A DNA stretch of 27,970 nt from Chelatococcus sp. (GTDB taxonomy: Bacteria > Pseudomonadota > Alphaproteobacteria > Rhizobiales > Beijerinckiaceae). The DNA lies in contig QFQY01000059.1 of the NCBI GenBank assembly GCA_003248805.1, positions 1 through 27,970 on the forward strand. The letters run 5' to 3'. Below the pieces are notes generated by a model. It was not told where the DNA came from and searched no databases. It saw nothing but the letters and a program-made list of their open reading frames with translations. The position numbers and the translations under genes are program-made. Below are positions 15,123 through 22,221 of the stretch, piece after piece. Each line of letters starts with the position of its first letter. Positions within the stretch are counted from its first letter, which is position 1.

Positions 15123-15644
15123 GTGCAGGGATTTCTCAACGAGGAGCGGCGCGCCGCCGTGCTGCACAGCCTGCGGACCGACGAGGGCACGCTCTCGCGC
15201 GACTATCTGGCCGCCGCCCGGCATGTGCTGAGCGAACTCGTCGCCATGCCCGATCTGGTCCGGCGCCTGCCGCTCACCCGCAAGCCCGGCGCCTATACCC
15301 GCAACCTGCTGGCCGGCGACGAGCAGGTCAGTGTCTGGGCGATGGTCTGGAGCGAGGGCTGCGCGACCTCCATCCACGACCACCATTGCTCCTGCTGCTT
15401 CGGCGTGGTCACGGGAACCGTGACCGAGACCTGGTATCGCGCCATCGACGCGAACCGTGCCGTCGCGACCGAGCAGCACGAGCGGCGGCCGGGCTTCGTG
15501 GCCTGCATGCTGCCGAGCGGGCCGAACATCCACCGGATGAGCAATTTCGGCCCGGGCGAGGCGATCTCGATCCATATCTACGGTTTCGACCACGAGACCC
15601 ACGCCTCCTCGATCGAGACCGAATACACTGCGGTCAGCGGCTGA
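15123..15644 (+). CDS. Cysteine dioxygenase family protein (Arg-type)
   Basis: Non-heme iron cupin enzyme expected to oxidise L-cysteine to cysteine sulfinate, the entry to taurine or pyruvate plus sulfite. From GTG 15123 it has 173 residues. Iron ligands are His85 and His87 (in SIHDHH) and His137 (in NIHRMSN). YTRN at 58-61 places Arg60 where the mammalian enzyme binds the cysteine carboxylate, marking it Arg-type rather than the Gln-type thiol dioxygenases. By eye, Cys92 aligns with rat Cys93 and Tyr153 (in HIYGFDHETH) with rat Tyr157, the pair that forms a thioether cofactor; many bacterial relatives have Gly at the Cys position. It is divergent from an Lrp-type regulator. The next gene, an FAD oxidase, converges on it. 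Confidence 0.87.
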   Translation: MQGFLNEERRAAVLHSLRTDEGTLSRDYLAAARHVLSELVAMPDLVRRLPLTRKPGAYTRNLLAGDEQVSVWAMVWSEGCATSIHDHHCSCCFGVVTGTVTETWYRAIDANRAVATEQHERRPGFVACMLPSGPNIHRMSNFGPGEAISIHIYGFDHETHASSIETEYTAVSG

Positions 15645-15645
15645 A

Positions 15646-15662
15646 GCGGCGCCCTGCGCCGC
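15646..15662. terminator. Hairpin between two convergent stop codons
   Basis: GCGGCGC (15646-15652), loop CCT, GCGCCGC (15656-15662) is a perfect 7-bp stem filling most of the 25 bases between the cysteine dioxygenase stop and the convergent FAD oxidase stop. No T-run follows on either side, so its strength as a terminator is uncertain. Confidence 0.42.
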
Positions 15663-15669
15663 CCTCCCG

Positions 15670-17049
15670 CTACTCCGCCGCAAGCACTTTCCCGGGATTC
15701 ATGATCCCCTTCGGATCGAGGCTGCGCTTGATCATGCGCGCGAGGTCGAGTTCAGGGCCGGCGCGATAATGCGCGAGCTCGGCGACACGATAGCCGCCGA
15801 TGCCATGCTCGGCCGAGATCGAGCCGCCATGGGCCGCCACCACGTCGTGGACGACGCGGTTGAGCGCCTCGCCCGGAATCTCGGGCCCCGCCAGCACGTT
15901 GAAATGGATGTTGCCGTCGCCGGCATGGCCGAAGGCGTTGACACGCGCCTGCGGGAACGCCGCCTCGACCGCCGCCTGCGCGTCCGCGAGGAAGGCCGGC
16001 AGCGCCGGGATCGGCACCGAGACGTCGTGCTTGAGGCTGCGCCCCTCCTTCAGCTCGGCCTCGGTGACGCGCTCGCGCAGCGCCCAGAGCTGGACCGCCT
16101 GCGCCTGCGATTCGGCGATCACGCCGTCCGTCGCGATCTCCTCTTCCAGCGCCTGCGCCAGAGCGGCCTCGACCGCATCGCGCAGGCCCTCCAGGCTGGC
16201 GGAGGCTTCGAGCAGCACGAACCAGCCCCCGCCGCCGACCGGCGGCTTCAAGGCGAAGTGCGTCTCGACGAGGCCGAAGGAGAAGCCTGAGATCAGCTCG
16301 AAGGCGTTGATCGTGTCGCCGAGCTCGTCCTGCATCAGCTTGAGCAGGCGCAGCGCCGCCGCCGGGTCCGGAACCGCGAGCAGGCTCGTCACGACATGCT
16401 TCGGCCGCGGCAGCAGCTTCAGCACGGCGGCGGTGACGACGCCGAGCGTACCCTCCGTGCCGATGAAGAGCTGCTTCCAGTCATAGCCGGCATTGTCCTT
16501 CCGCAGCGGCCTCAGCCCGTCGACGACCGTTCCGTCGGCGCGAACCACCTCGAGCCCGAGCACGAGCTGGCGCGTCATGCCGTAGCGCAGCACGTTGAGG
16601 CCGCCCGCATTGGTCGCGACCACCCCGCCGATCTGGCAGGAGCCCTCCGCCGCCAGGCTGATCGGCAGCAGCCGCCCCGCCTCGGCGGCCGCGTCCTGCG
16701 CGGTCTTGAGGATGCAGCCGGCCTCCGCCGTCAGGGTCATGCCGACGGGATCGACATGGCGGATCGCGGCCATGCGCGACAGGGAGAGCACGACCTGGCT
16801 GCCACTGCCATCGGGCACGGCACCGGCCGCGAGGCCCGTATTGCCGCCTTGCGGCACGATCGCGATGCCGCGCTCATGGGCGAGCTTCATCGCCGCCGCG
16901 ACCTGCGCCGTATCGCGCGGCCGCAGCACGCAAGCCGGCACGCCCTTGACCGTATGCCGCCAGTCGGTCGCGTAGCCCGCGACGTCTTCCGCCGCCGTCA
17001 GCACGCCCGCATCGCCCAGCAGGGCGCGGAATTCCTCGACAAGCATCAT
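15670..17049 (-). CDS. FAD-binding oxidoreductase, D-lactate/glycolate/D-2-hydroxyglutarate dehydrogenase type
   Basis: Flavoenzyme that would oxidise a D-2-hydroxy acid to the keto acid and pass electrons to quinone or another acceptor. From ATG 17049 it has 459 residues, the normal size. The N-terminal PCMH-type FAD domain shows VPQGGNTGLAAGAVPDG and the pyrophosphate-binding GSCQIGGVVATNAGG with RYG. The C-terminal oxidase domain carries NAFGHAGDGNIHFNV, whose two histidines bind a catalytic metal in relatives, and SAEHGIG. A TTG at 17118 would add 23 residues (LWAHPGARQSQ) and is an alternative start. The LuxR-type gene lies just upstream on the same strand (stop at 17140), so they may be co-transcribed. 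The substrate cannot be resolved within this family. Confidence 0.9.
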   Translation of the reverse strand: MMLVEEFRALLGDAGVLTAAEDVAGYATDWRHTVKGVPACVLRPRDTAQVAAAMKLAHERGIAIVPQGGNTGLAAGAVPDGSGSQVVLSLSRMAAIRHVDPVGMTLTAEAGCILKTAQDAAAEAGRLLPISLAAEGSCQIGGVVATNAGGLNVLRYGMTRQLVLGLEVVRADGTVVDGLRPLRKDNAGYDWKQLFIGTEGTLGVVTAAVLKLLPRPKHVVTSLLAVPDPAAALRLLKLMQDELGDTINAFELISGFSFGLVETHFALKPPVGGGGWFVLLEASASLEGLRDAVEAALAQALEEEIATDGVIAESQAQAVQLWALRERVTEAELKEGRSLKHDVSVPIPALPAFLADAQAAVEAAFPQARVNAFGHAGDGNIHFNVLAGPEIPGEALNRVVHDVVAAHGGSISAEHGIGGYRVAELAHYRAGPELDLARMIKRSLDPKGIMNPGKVLAAE

Positions 17050-17139
17050 GGCGGCATCGTCCCGTAGCGGCTGGCTCTGGCGGGCACCCGGATGCGCCCA
17101 AAGCTCCGTCGCGGTCAACCCCGCGCGCCGCGTAACGGC

Positions 17140-17748
17140 TCAGCGCAGCTCCTCGACATAGGTGGCGACGAAGCGGACGAGCTCGCTCTGCCGGGCGGTG
17201 CCGGTCTTGGCGAAGAGCCGCTGCAGATGGGTGCGCGCCGTGGTCGGCGCGATGCCGAGGCGGCTGGCGGCGATGACCGTGTCGAGCCCCTCCACGATCA
17301 GCCGCAGCATCCTGGCTTCCATCGGTGTCAGGCCGCAATCCTCCACGATGCGGGCGAGATTGCCGTCGAGCGTCCGGTGCGGATCGTCCACCGTGAGGAT
17401 GAAGAGCTCGGTCCCGGCGAGATGCACGGCGTCGACCGAGACCTGCCGGCCGGATTCGGTCTCCAGCGCCAGGCGCAGGCCATCGCCGTCGCTGCCGGCG
17501 CGGCAGCGTCTGAGCCAGCTCTGCAGCCGTGCCGAGAACGTCTTGTCGCGGGTCACGAAGCGGTCGCCCGCGCCGATGCCTTCCTGCGCGAGCGCCGAGG
17601 CGCCGCGATTGTTGAAGTGCACCCGCAACTCGCCGTCGATGACGAAGAGCGGCTTCACGCCGCGTTCGGCCTGGGCGTCGGGAGCCGGGAGCGGAGCGGA
17701 CGAAAGCGAGAGGTCCATGGCGAGGGGCATCTGTGAGTGAAGCGGCAT
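17140..17748 (-). CDS. LuxR-type helix-turn-helix regulator (A)
   Basis: Transcription factor of about 202 residues if started at ATG 17748; ATGs at 17730, 17718 and 17826 are also in frame and none has a strong ribosome binding site. The C-terminal 65 residues form a LuxR-type HTH: LTPMEARMLRLIVEGLDTVI, then TTARTHLQRLFAKTGTARQS. The N-terminal part (VKPLFVIDGELRVHFNNRGA) looks like a small PAS-like sensor domain. No phosphoacceptor receiver domain is seen, so it is not a classic response regulator. It precedes the FAD oxidase on the same strand and may regulate it. A second protein of the same subfamily (19997-21139) lies nearby with a similar HTH. Confidence 0.82.
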   Translation of the reverse strand: MPLHSQMPLAMDLSLSSAPLPAPDAQAERGVKPLFVIDGELRVHFNNRGASALAQEGIGAGDRFVTRDKTFSARLQSWLRRCRAGSDGDGLRLALETESGRQVSVDAVHLAGTELFILTVDDPHRTLDGNLARIVEDCGLTPMEARMLRLIVEGLDTVIAASRLGIAPTTARTHLQRLFAKTGTARQSELVRFVATYVEELR

Positions 17749-18098
17749 ACGGCGATGATCCCTGAACCGGAGCGTCTCGGCAGTGCCCTCCGGAACAGCG
17801 CGTCCAGCGCGTTTCATGGCAGGCACGGCCTCGTCTCCATGCCGTTTCGTCGTCGCTGGCTCACCGCAGGTTCAAGCCGCGCGAGGGGAACCTCGCATCC
17901 GGGACGTCGTGGCGCCGTCTCGGGAGAGAAGCGCCCGCCATGCGTGGACGGAGGCGGCCCGCGTCGGGCTGCGCGGCGCGGGCGTGCATGCAAGCGCCCT
18001 CCGGCGAGGTCGGTCGCAGGCCGGGATGGGACGAAGCGGCGGCGCGATCGCGACGGGGCGGCTCGGGGGCCATCGCGCGCCGCCCGGCGCACGGGCCG
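17749..18098. other. 350-base gap between the GntR and LuxR-type genes
   Basis: No believable gene: the open frames here are GC-driven and Arg/Pro/Ala rich without ribosome binding sites. A short perfect hairpin GCGAGG-GGAA-CCTCGC (17881-17896) lacks a T-run. The promoter of the LuxR-type gene is presumably here, but I cannot point to convincing -35/-10 boxes. Confidence 0.45.
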
Positions 18099-18884
18099 TC
18101 AGATCCGCAGCGAGAGCTTGTAGGTGTAGGTGTCGCCCCGGAACAGGCCCTCGACATATTCGAGCATGTCGCCATCCGCGCCGTAGCTGCGTCGCTTGAT
18201 CAGCAGGCAGGGATGAGCCTTCTCGAAACCGAAGATCCGGCGCTCCTCCTCGCTCGGTTCGGCGGCCTCGATGGATTGCTCGCAGCGCACCAGCGGCACC
18301 CCGAGCCGGGCGAGCTCGGCGTAGATCGAGCCGTTCAGATCGGCATTCGGCAGTTCGGGCGCGCGCTCGAGATTGTACCAGGCGACCTCGCGCGACATCG
18401 GCGTGCCGTCCCCGTAGCGCACCCGCACGAGCTTCAGGAAGCTGGCGCTGGAGGAGCGGCCGAAGATCGAGGCGATCGACCGGTCGCTGACGATCTTCGT
18501 CTCCAGGATCAGCGAAGAGGGCACGCGCCCCAGTTCCCGCATCTCCTCGGTGAAGCCCTTGAGCCGGTCCATGCCCGAATGCAGCCGCGGGCCGGGCCCC
18601 TGCACGATCGAGCCGAGGCGCCCCTGCGCACTCAGCAGCTTTCGCTGACGCAGGGCGTTGTAGCAGCGCTGGACCGTGGCGCGGCTGATCTTGAGCCGCT
18701 CGGCGAGCTGGCGTTCGGCCGGCAGCGTGGTGCCGGGCGGAAGGGTTCCGTCGGCGATCAGCCTCGTCAACTGTTCGTCGAGTTGCTGGTATAGCGGCTT
18801 GGCGGTGTCGTCCCTCAGTTCCAGAAGATCCTGGAAGGAAGGCCGCGTCGCAATGGCCGCTTCTTTCACAACGGGTTCGGTCAT
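18099..18884 (-). CDS. GntR-family transcriptional regulator, HutC/UTRA subfamily
   Basis: Ligand-responsive repressor of 261 residues. The N-terminal winged helix spans about residues 29-98 (PLYQQLDEQLTRLIADGTLP, then LPAERQLAERLKISRATVQR). The C-terminal UTRA domain spans about 108-255, with VRYGDGTPMSREVAWYNLE and the terminal CLLIKRRSYGADGDMLEYVE, typical of HutC/PhnF regulators that bind sugars, sugar phosphates or histidine derivatives. It is divergent from a PfkB-family kinase with only 15 bases between the two start codons, so the kinase and its substrate are the natural regulatory target and signal. That is inference. No ribosome binding site is visible before its ATG. Confidence 0.92.
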   Translation of the reverse strand: MTEPVVKEAAIATRPSFQDLLELRDDTAKPLYQQLDEQLTRLIADGTLPPGTTLPAERQLAERLKISRATVQRCYNALRQRKLLSAQGRLGSIVQGPGPRLHSGMDRLKGFTEEMRELGRVPSSLILETKIVSDRSIASIFGRSSSASFLKLVRVRYGDGTPMSREVAWYNLERAPELPNADLNGSIYAELARLGVPLVRCEQSIEAAEPSEEERRIFGFEKAHPCLLIKRRSYGADGDMLEYVEGLFRGDTYTYKLSLRI

Positions 18885-18899
18885 CCGACGACAACAAGC

Positions 18900-19880
18900 A
18901 TGGGGGCGCCGGTGAGGAAAGACGAAGGATCGGCCACGCACATCGGAAAGCCCATATTCGTTCTCGGCAGCTTCGTCCTGTCCTGTTCGGCCAAGGTCCC
19001 CCGCTTTCCGCAGGACGGCGAATCGCTCGCGGCGGAGATCGTGACCATCGAGCCCGGCGGCAAGGGCTTCAACATCGCCGTGGCGGCGCGCCGGCTCGGG
19101 GCTCGTGTCGACGGGCTGCTCGCCGTCGGCGACGACCTGCCCTCGGCCTTCGCCGAGCCGGCGCTGACCAGCGCCGGTCTCCCGCAGGCGATGCTCCTGC
19201 GCCTGCCGGGCAGGACCGGCAGCGGTGTCGGCTTCACGGATGGCCGCGGCGAAACCCGCATCGCCGTCGACGCCGGCGTCAACAGGGCGATTTCCGCGGC
19301 GCATGTCCGAACGGCCTCGGAGAGAATCGCGGCGTCCGCCATGGTGACGGCCCAGTTCGAGATCGCCGACGAGCCCATCCGCGAGGCCTTCGCGCTGGCC
19401 CGGCAGGCCGGGATACCCACGCTGCTGAACCCCTCCCCCTTCCGCCCGGTCACGCCCGACATCCTCGCGACGACGTCCATTCTGATCGTGAACGAGACGG
19501 AGGCGGCCGGGCTTGCTCGCTCCCTCGCACTCGGCGCGGACGGCCCGGTTCTGCCGGATGGCTTCGCACGGCACCTCGGCCCCGCGCTGCTCGGGCTGGG
19601 GCCGGAGCTCGTCGTGCTGACGCGGGGGGCCGAAGGGGCTCTCGCGCTCACCCGTGACGGCGTCACCGCGCAACCGGCGCTGCAGGTGACGTCCGTCGAC
19701 AGCCTCGGCGCGGGCGATGCCTTCGCCGCCGCGCTCGCGGTCGCCCTCGCCGAGGGGCGAGCCCTCGGGGACGCGATGGGCTGGGCGGCGGCGGCCGGCG
19801 CCCTGACCACGACGCGAACCGGCGTCTTCGATGCTCTGCCCTGGCGGAAGGAGCTGGAGTCCCTCGTCTCCGCCGCATGA
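18900..19880 (+). CDS. PfkB-family carbohydrate kinase (ribokinase-like)
   Basis: Cytoplasmic kinase that phosphorylates a sugar or nucleoside with ATP. It has 326 residues from ATG 18900; GTG 18912 is an alternative and neither has a ribosome binding site. Seen: the first substrate motif EPGGKGFNIAVAARRLGA (about residues 51-68) and the second signature DSLGAGDAF (267-275) with catalytic base Asp273 and the anion hole GAGD. LVVLTRGAEGAL just before is also characteristic. No transporter or isomerase accompanies it, so the sugar is unknown. It is divergent from a UTRA-type GntR regulator, and its stop is followed by a LuxR-type gene on the same strand 116 bases later. Confidence 0.9.
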   Translation: MGAPVRKDEGSATHIGKPIFVLGSFVLSCSAKVPRFPQDGESLAAEIVTIEPGGKGFNIAVAARRLGARVDGLLAVGDDLPSAFAEPALTSAGLPQAMLLRLPGRTGSGVGFTDGRGETRIAVDAGVNRAISAAHVRTASERIAASAMVTAQFEIADEPIREAFALARQAGIPTLLNPSPFRPVTPDILATTSILIVNETEAAGLARSLALGADGPVLPDGFARHLGPALLGLGPELVVLTRGAEGALALTRDGVTAQPALQVTSVDSLGAGDAFAAALAVALAEGRALGDAMGWAAAAGALTTTRTGVFDALPWRKELESLVSAA

Positions 19881-19996
19881 GGCCACAAGCCAACTTTGGA
19901 TCGTTTTTGGACTTCCCGAAAGCGGTCCAGATTGCTAGCTTCCGTAGCGTCCGACGGTGTTCGCCGCCGCCGCATTCCGTATCGGGAGTCAGGGAT

Positions 19997-21139
19997 ATGC
20001 CGCGACAGAGCCTCGCCGCCGTGACCTCGGCCATCGACAGCCTCCTGGCAGGAGCCGTCGACCCGCAGAGTATGCCGGCCGCGATAGAGCAGGTTCGCCA
20101 GCTCTTCGACGGGTCCAAGGCCTGCCTCGGTCATGTCGGCGCCGTTCCCGAGGATCATGCCGCTTTCGCCACCCATGTCGACGAGGCGCTCCAGCAGCGC
20201 TGCTTCGGCGATCTGGCAGATGATTTCATGTCCATGGCGGGCACGGTGCGCTCGCGGGTTCGGCCCGGCCAGGTGTATCGCGATACGGAAGTCTTGGGCG
20301 TGCAGGAGTTTCGCTCCTCCCGCCTCTGGCGCGAGTGGATGCAGCCGCAGGACATGTATGGCGGCCTCGCTTGCCGCTTCGCCGAGACGGGCCCCTCCTA
20401 CTACTTCTTCGACGTCCAGCGCGGCCGGATGCAGGAGGCGTTCGACGGCGCCGACGCCGAGCTCCTGCAGAGAATGCAGCCGGTGTTGAATCGCGTCGCG
20501 GAGATCCACCGTCACGTCGGGCGTCTGCAGCTGCAACTCGATCTGGCGCGGGGCGCGCTCGACACGATCGCGGTCGGCATGGTCGTGGTGGATGCGGACA
20601 TGACGATCGTCTACGCCAATGAGGAGGCGGACGAGATCCTCTCCTGCCCCGACAGCGCGCTCGCGCTGCGGCAGGGCCGGCTCTTCGCTCGCCAGCCGGC
20701 CGAGCAGCGTGGTCTTCGCGGGCTGATCGACGCCGCGCTGCGGAGTGCGGCGGATGCGCTCGAGCCCGTGCGCTCCAGCATGATCCTTCGCGGACAAGAC
20801 GGCAGCCAGGCGATTTCGGCCTGCGTGATGCCTGCGCGACGCAGCGCCTCCCTCGGCCAGCCGCAGCGCCAGGTGATGATCGCTCTGCGCACCCTGCGCG
20901 CCGCCGCCGATCCGGCGTGCTCCTTGCGCCAGCTCTTCGACCTGACCGACACCGAGGCCCGCTTCGCCTGTGCGCTGGCCGCGGGCATGTCGCTGGCGGA
21001 CGCGGCGGATGCGCAGCGCGTGCGCATCTCCACGGCGCGGACCCATCTCGCCCGCATCTTTCAGAAGACCCAGACGCGCCAGCAGAGCCAGCTCGTTTCG
21101 CTGCTGCGCAGCGCCATGCTGCCGCTCAGGGTTCGCTGA
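19997..21139 (+). CDS. LuxR-type helix-turn-helix regulator (B) with PAS-like domain
   Basis: Regulator of 380 residues from ATG 19997, which follows CAGGGAT; an ATG at 19877 overlapping the kinase stop would add 40 residues that look untranslated. The first 170 residues are an uncharacterised domain with Trp/Tyr/Phe-rich stretches (SSRLWREWMQPQDMYGGLAC). From about 185 a PAS-like segment begins GALDTIAVGMVVVDADMTIV. The C-terminal HTH (about 315-380) reads LTDTEARFACALAAGM, then STARTHLARIFQKTQTRQQS. The HTH matches that of regulator A, including the TARTHL-n-F-n-KT-n-QS pattern, so the two belong to one subfamily. There is no receiver domain or acyl-homoserine-lactone domain. Target genes are unknown; the crotonase downstream is 299 bases away. 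Confidence 0.85.
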   Translation: MPRQSLAAVTSAIDSLLAGAVDPQSMPAAIEQVRQLFDGSKACLGHVGAVPEDHAAFATHVDEALQQRCFGDLADDFMSMAGTVRSRVRPGQVYRDTEVLGVQEFRSSRLWREWMQPQDMYGGLACRFAETGPSYYFFDVQRGRMQEAFDGADAELLQRMQPVLNRVAEIHRHVGRLQLQLDLARGALDTIAVGMVVVDADMTIVYANEEADEILSCPDSALALRQGRLFARQPAEQRGLRGLIDAALRSAADALEPVRSSMILRGQDGSQAISACVMPARRSASLGQPQRQVMIALRTLRAAADPACSLRQLFDLTDTEARFACALAAGMSLADAADAQRVRISTARTHLARIFQKTQTRQQSQLVSLLRSAMLPLRVR

Positions 21140-21438
21140 GCCCCGACGCCGAGCGAACCGCCCGTCCGGCGTCACGGGCCCACCCGCCGGCGACGTTGGT
21201 CGCGGGTGTGCGAGGCCGACGCGCGAAGCCGGCGCTTTCCACCCTGCGCGGACGGCACCTCGATCATCGCTCCCCCCGAAGCCGGTATTTTCAAGCTAGG
21301 ACATCCTGGGCGATCATTCGTCCTCCAAATGGCGGACGAAGCGCCTTCGCACGGCGCCGACAGGCATCGCGCCTGCATCGCCTCGCAGAGAAACCTGGAA
21401 CGGGCTCCCGGAAAGGCCTGTCGCAGAGGGGAGTTCCG
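21140..21438. other. 299-base gap before the crotonase gene
   Basis: No gene is supported. GACGCCG (21145-21151) and CGGCGTC (21167-21173) could form a stem after the LuxR-type gene, without a T-run. A spaced inverted repeat at 21317-21340 is listed separately. The crotonase ribosome binding site GAGGGGAG is near the right end. Confidence 0.45.
21317..21340. promoter_or_regulatory. Spaced inverted repeat upstream of the crotonase, candidate operator
   Basis: TTCGTCC (21317-21323) and GGACGAA (21334-21340) are perfect inverted 7-mers separated by 10 bases, about 100 bases before the crotonase start. Spacing of arm centres (17 bases) would put both on similar faces of the helix for a dimeric regulator. 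No regulator can be named. Confidence 0.3.
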
Positions 21439-22221
21439 ATGGCAGAGATCCGTTACGAAGCCGCCGCTGGCGTCGCCACGCTGGTGCTCGACCAGCCCGA
21501 CAGGTTGAACGCCATGACCTTCGAGATGTGGCAGGCCCTGCCGGCGCTGGTCGCCCGGGCCGAGGCCGACACTACGGTCCGCGTCATCGCCGTCACGGGC
21601 GCGGGCGAGCGCGCCTTCTGCGCCGGCGCGGACATCTCCCAGTTCGGCGACAGGCGCGAGGGGCGGGACGCCATCGCCGCCTATGACGCGGCCTATGCGC
21701 GCGGCTGCGCGGCGCTCGTCGAATCCAGCAAGCCCAGCGTCGCGGTCATCGGCGGCATCTGCTTCGGCGGAGGGCTCGGCCTGGCGATGAGCTGCGACCT
21801 GCGGATCGCGCGCGCCGACAGCCGCTTCCGCATTCCCGCCGCAAGGCTGGGGCTGGGCTACGCCTATGAGGGCGTTCGCCTGCTGGTGACGAAGCTCGGG
21901 CCGAGTGTGACCGCCGATCTCCTGCTCAGTGCACGCATCGTCGCTGGCGAGGAGGCGCTTTCGCTCGGCATCGTCAGCGCGCTGTGGGAGGCCGAGCGCT
22001 TCGGCACGGAGAGCGCCGCCTATCTCGCCCGCATCGCCGGCAACGCGCCGCTGACGCTGAAGGCGGTCAAGCGCGCCCTCGCCGAGCTGGCGCGCCCGGA
22101 AAAGGACCGCGACGTCGCCGGCGTCCGTGCCACGGTCGAGGCCTGCTTCGAGAGCGCGGATTATCGCGAGGGTCGGCTCGCCTTCGGCGAAAAGCGCGAG
22201 CCGGCGTTCAGGGGCGAGTAG
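21439..22221 (+). CDS. Enoyl-CoA hydratase/isomerase (crotonase) family protein with atypical active site
   Basis: A 260-residue crotonase-fold protein expected to act on an acyl-CoA. Seen: the nucleotide-binding side ERAFCAGADISQF (57-69), whose backbone forms half of the oxyanion hole, and the second half GGICFGGGLGLAMSCDLRIA (105-124). In true enoyl-CoA hydratases the residues corresponding to 114 and 134 are both Glu; here they are Gly114 (in GGGLG) and Ala134 (in RIPAARLGLGY). Glu144 in YAYEG may serve instead. So hydration is doubtful and another reaction of the superfamily is possible. The start has a strong GAGGGGAG site. Its 3' end overlaps the convergent anmK gene by 14 bases. It is monocistronic as far as can be seen. 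Confidence 0.87.
   Translation: MAEIRYEAAAGVATLVLDQPDRLNAMTFEMWQALPALVARAEADTTVRVIAVTGAGERAFCAGADISQFGDRREGRDAIAAYDAAYARGCAALVESSKPSVAVIGGICFGGGLGLAMSCDLRIARADSRFRIPAARLGLGYAYEGVRLLVTKLGPSVTADLLLSARIVAGEEALSLGIVSALWEAERFGTESAAYLARIAGNAPLTLKAVKRALAELARPEKDRDVAGVRATVEACFESADYREGRLAFGEKREPAFRGE

Noticed and set aside
17868..17880. GGTTCAAGCC resembling a tRNA T-loop
   Set aside because: Flanking bases do not pair into a T-stem and no acceptor, D or anticodon arm can be drawn around it.
17881..17896. Hairpin GCGAGG-GGAA-CCTCGC as a terminator
   Set aside because: No T-run on either strand and not close to the end of a gene on the relevant strand.
18881..21175. Long open frame on the minus strand of 764 codons covering the kinase and LuxR-type genes
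   Set aside because: Arg/Ala/Gly-rich composition without domains, opposite to two well-supported genes; open only because of high GC codon bias.
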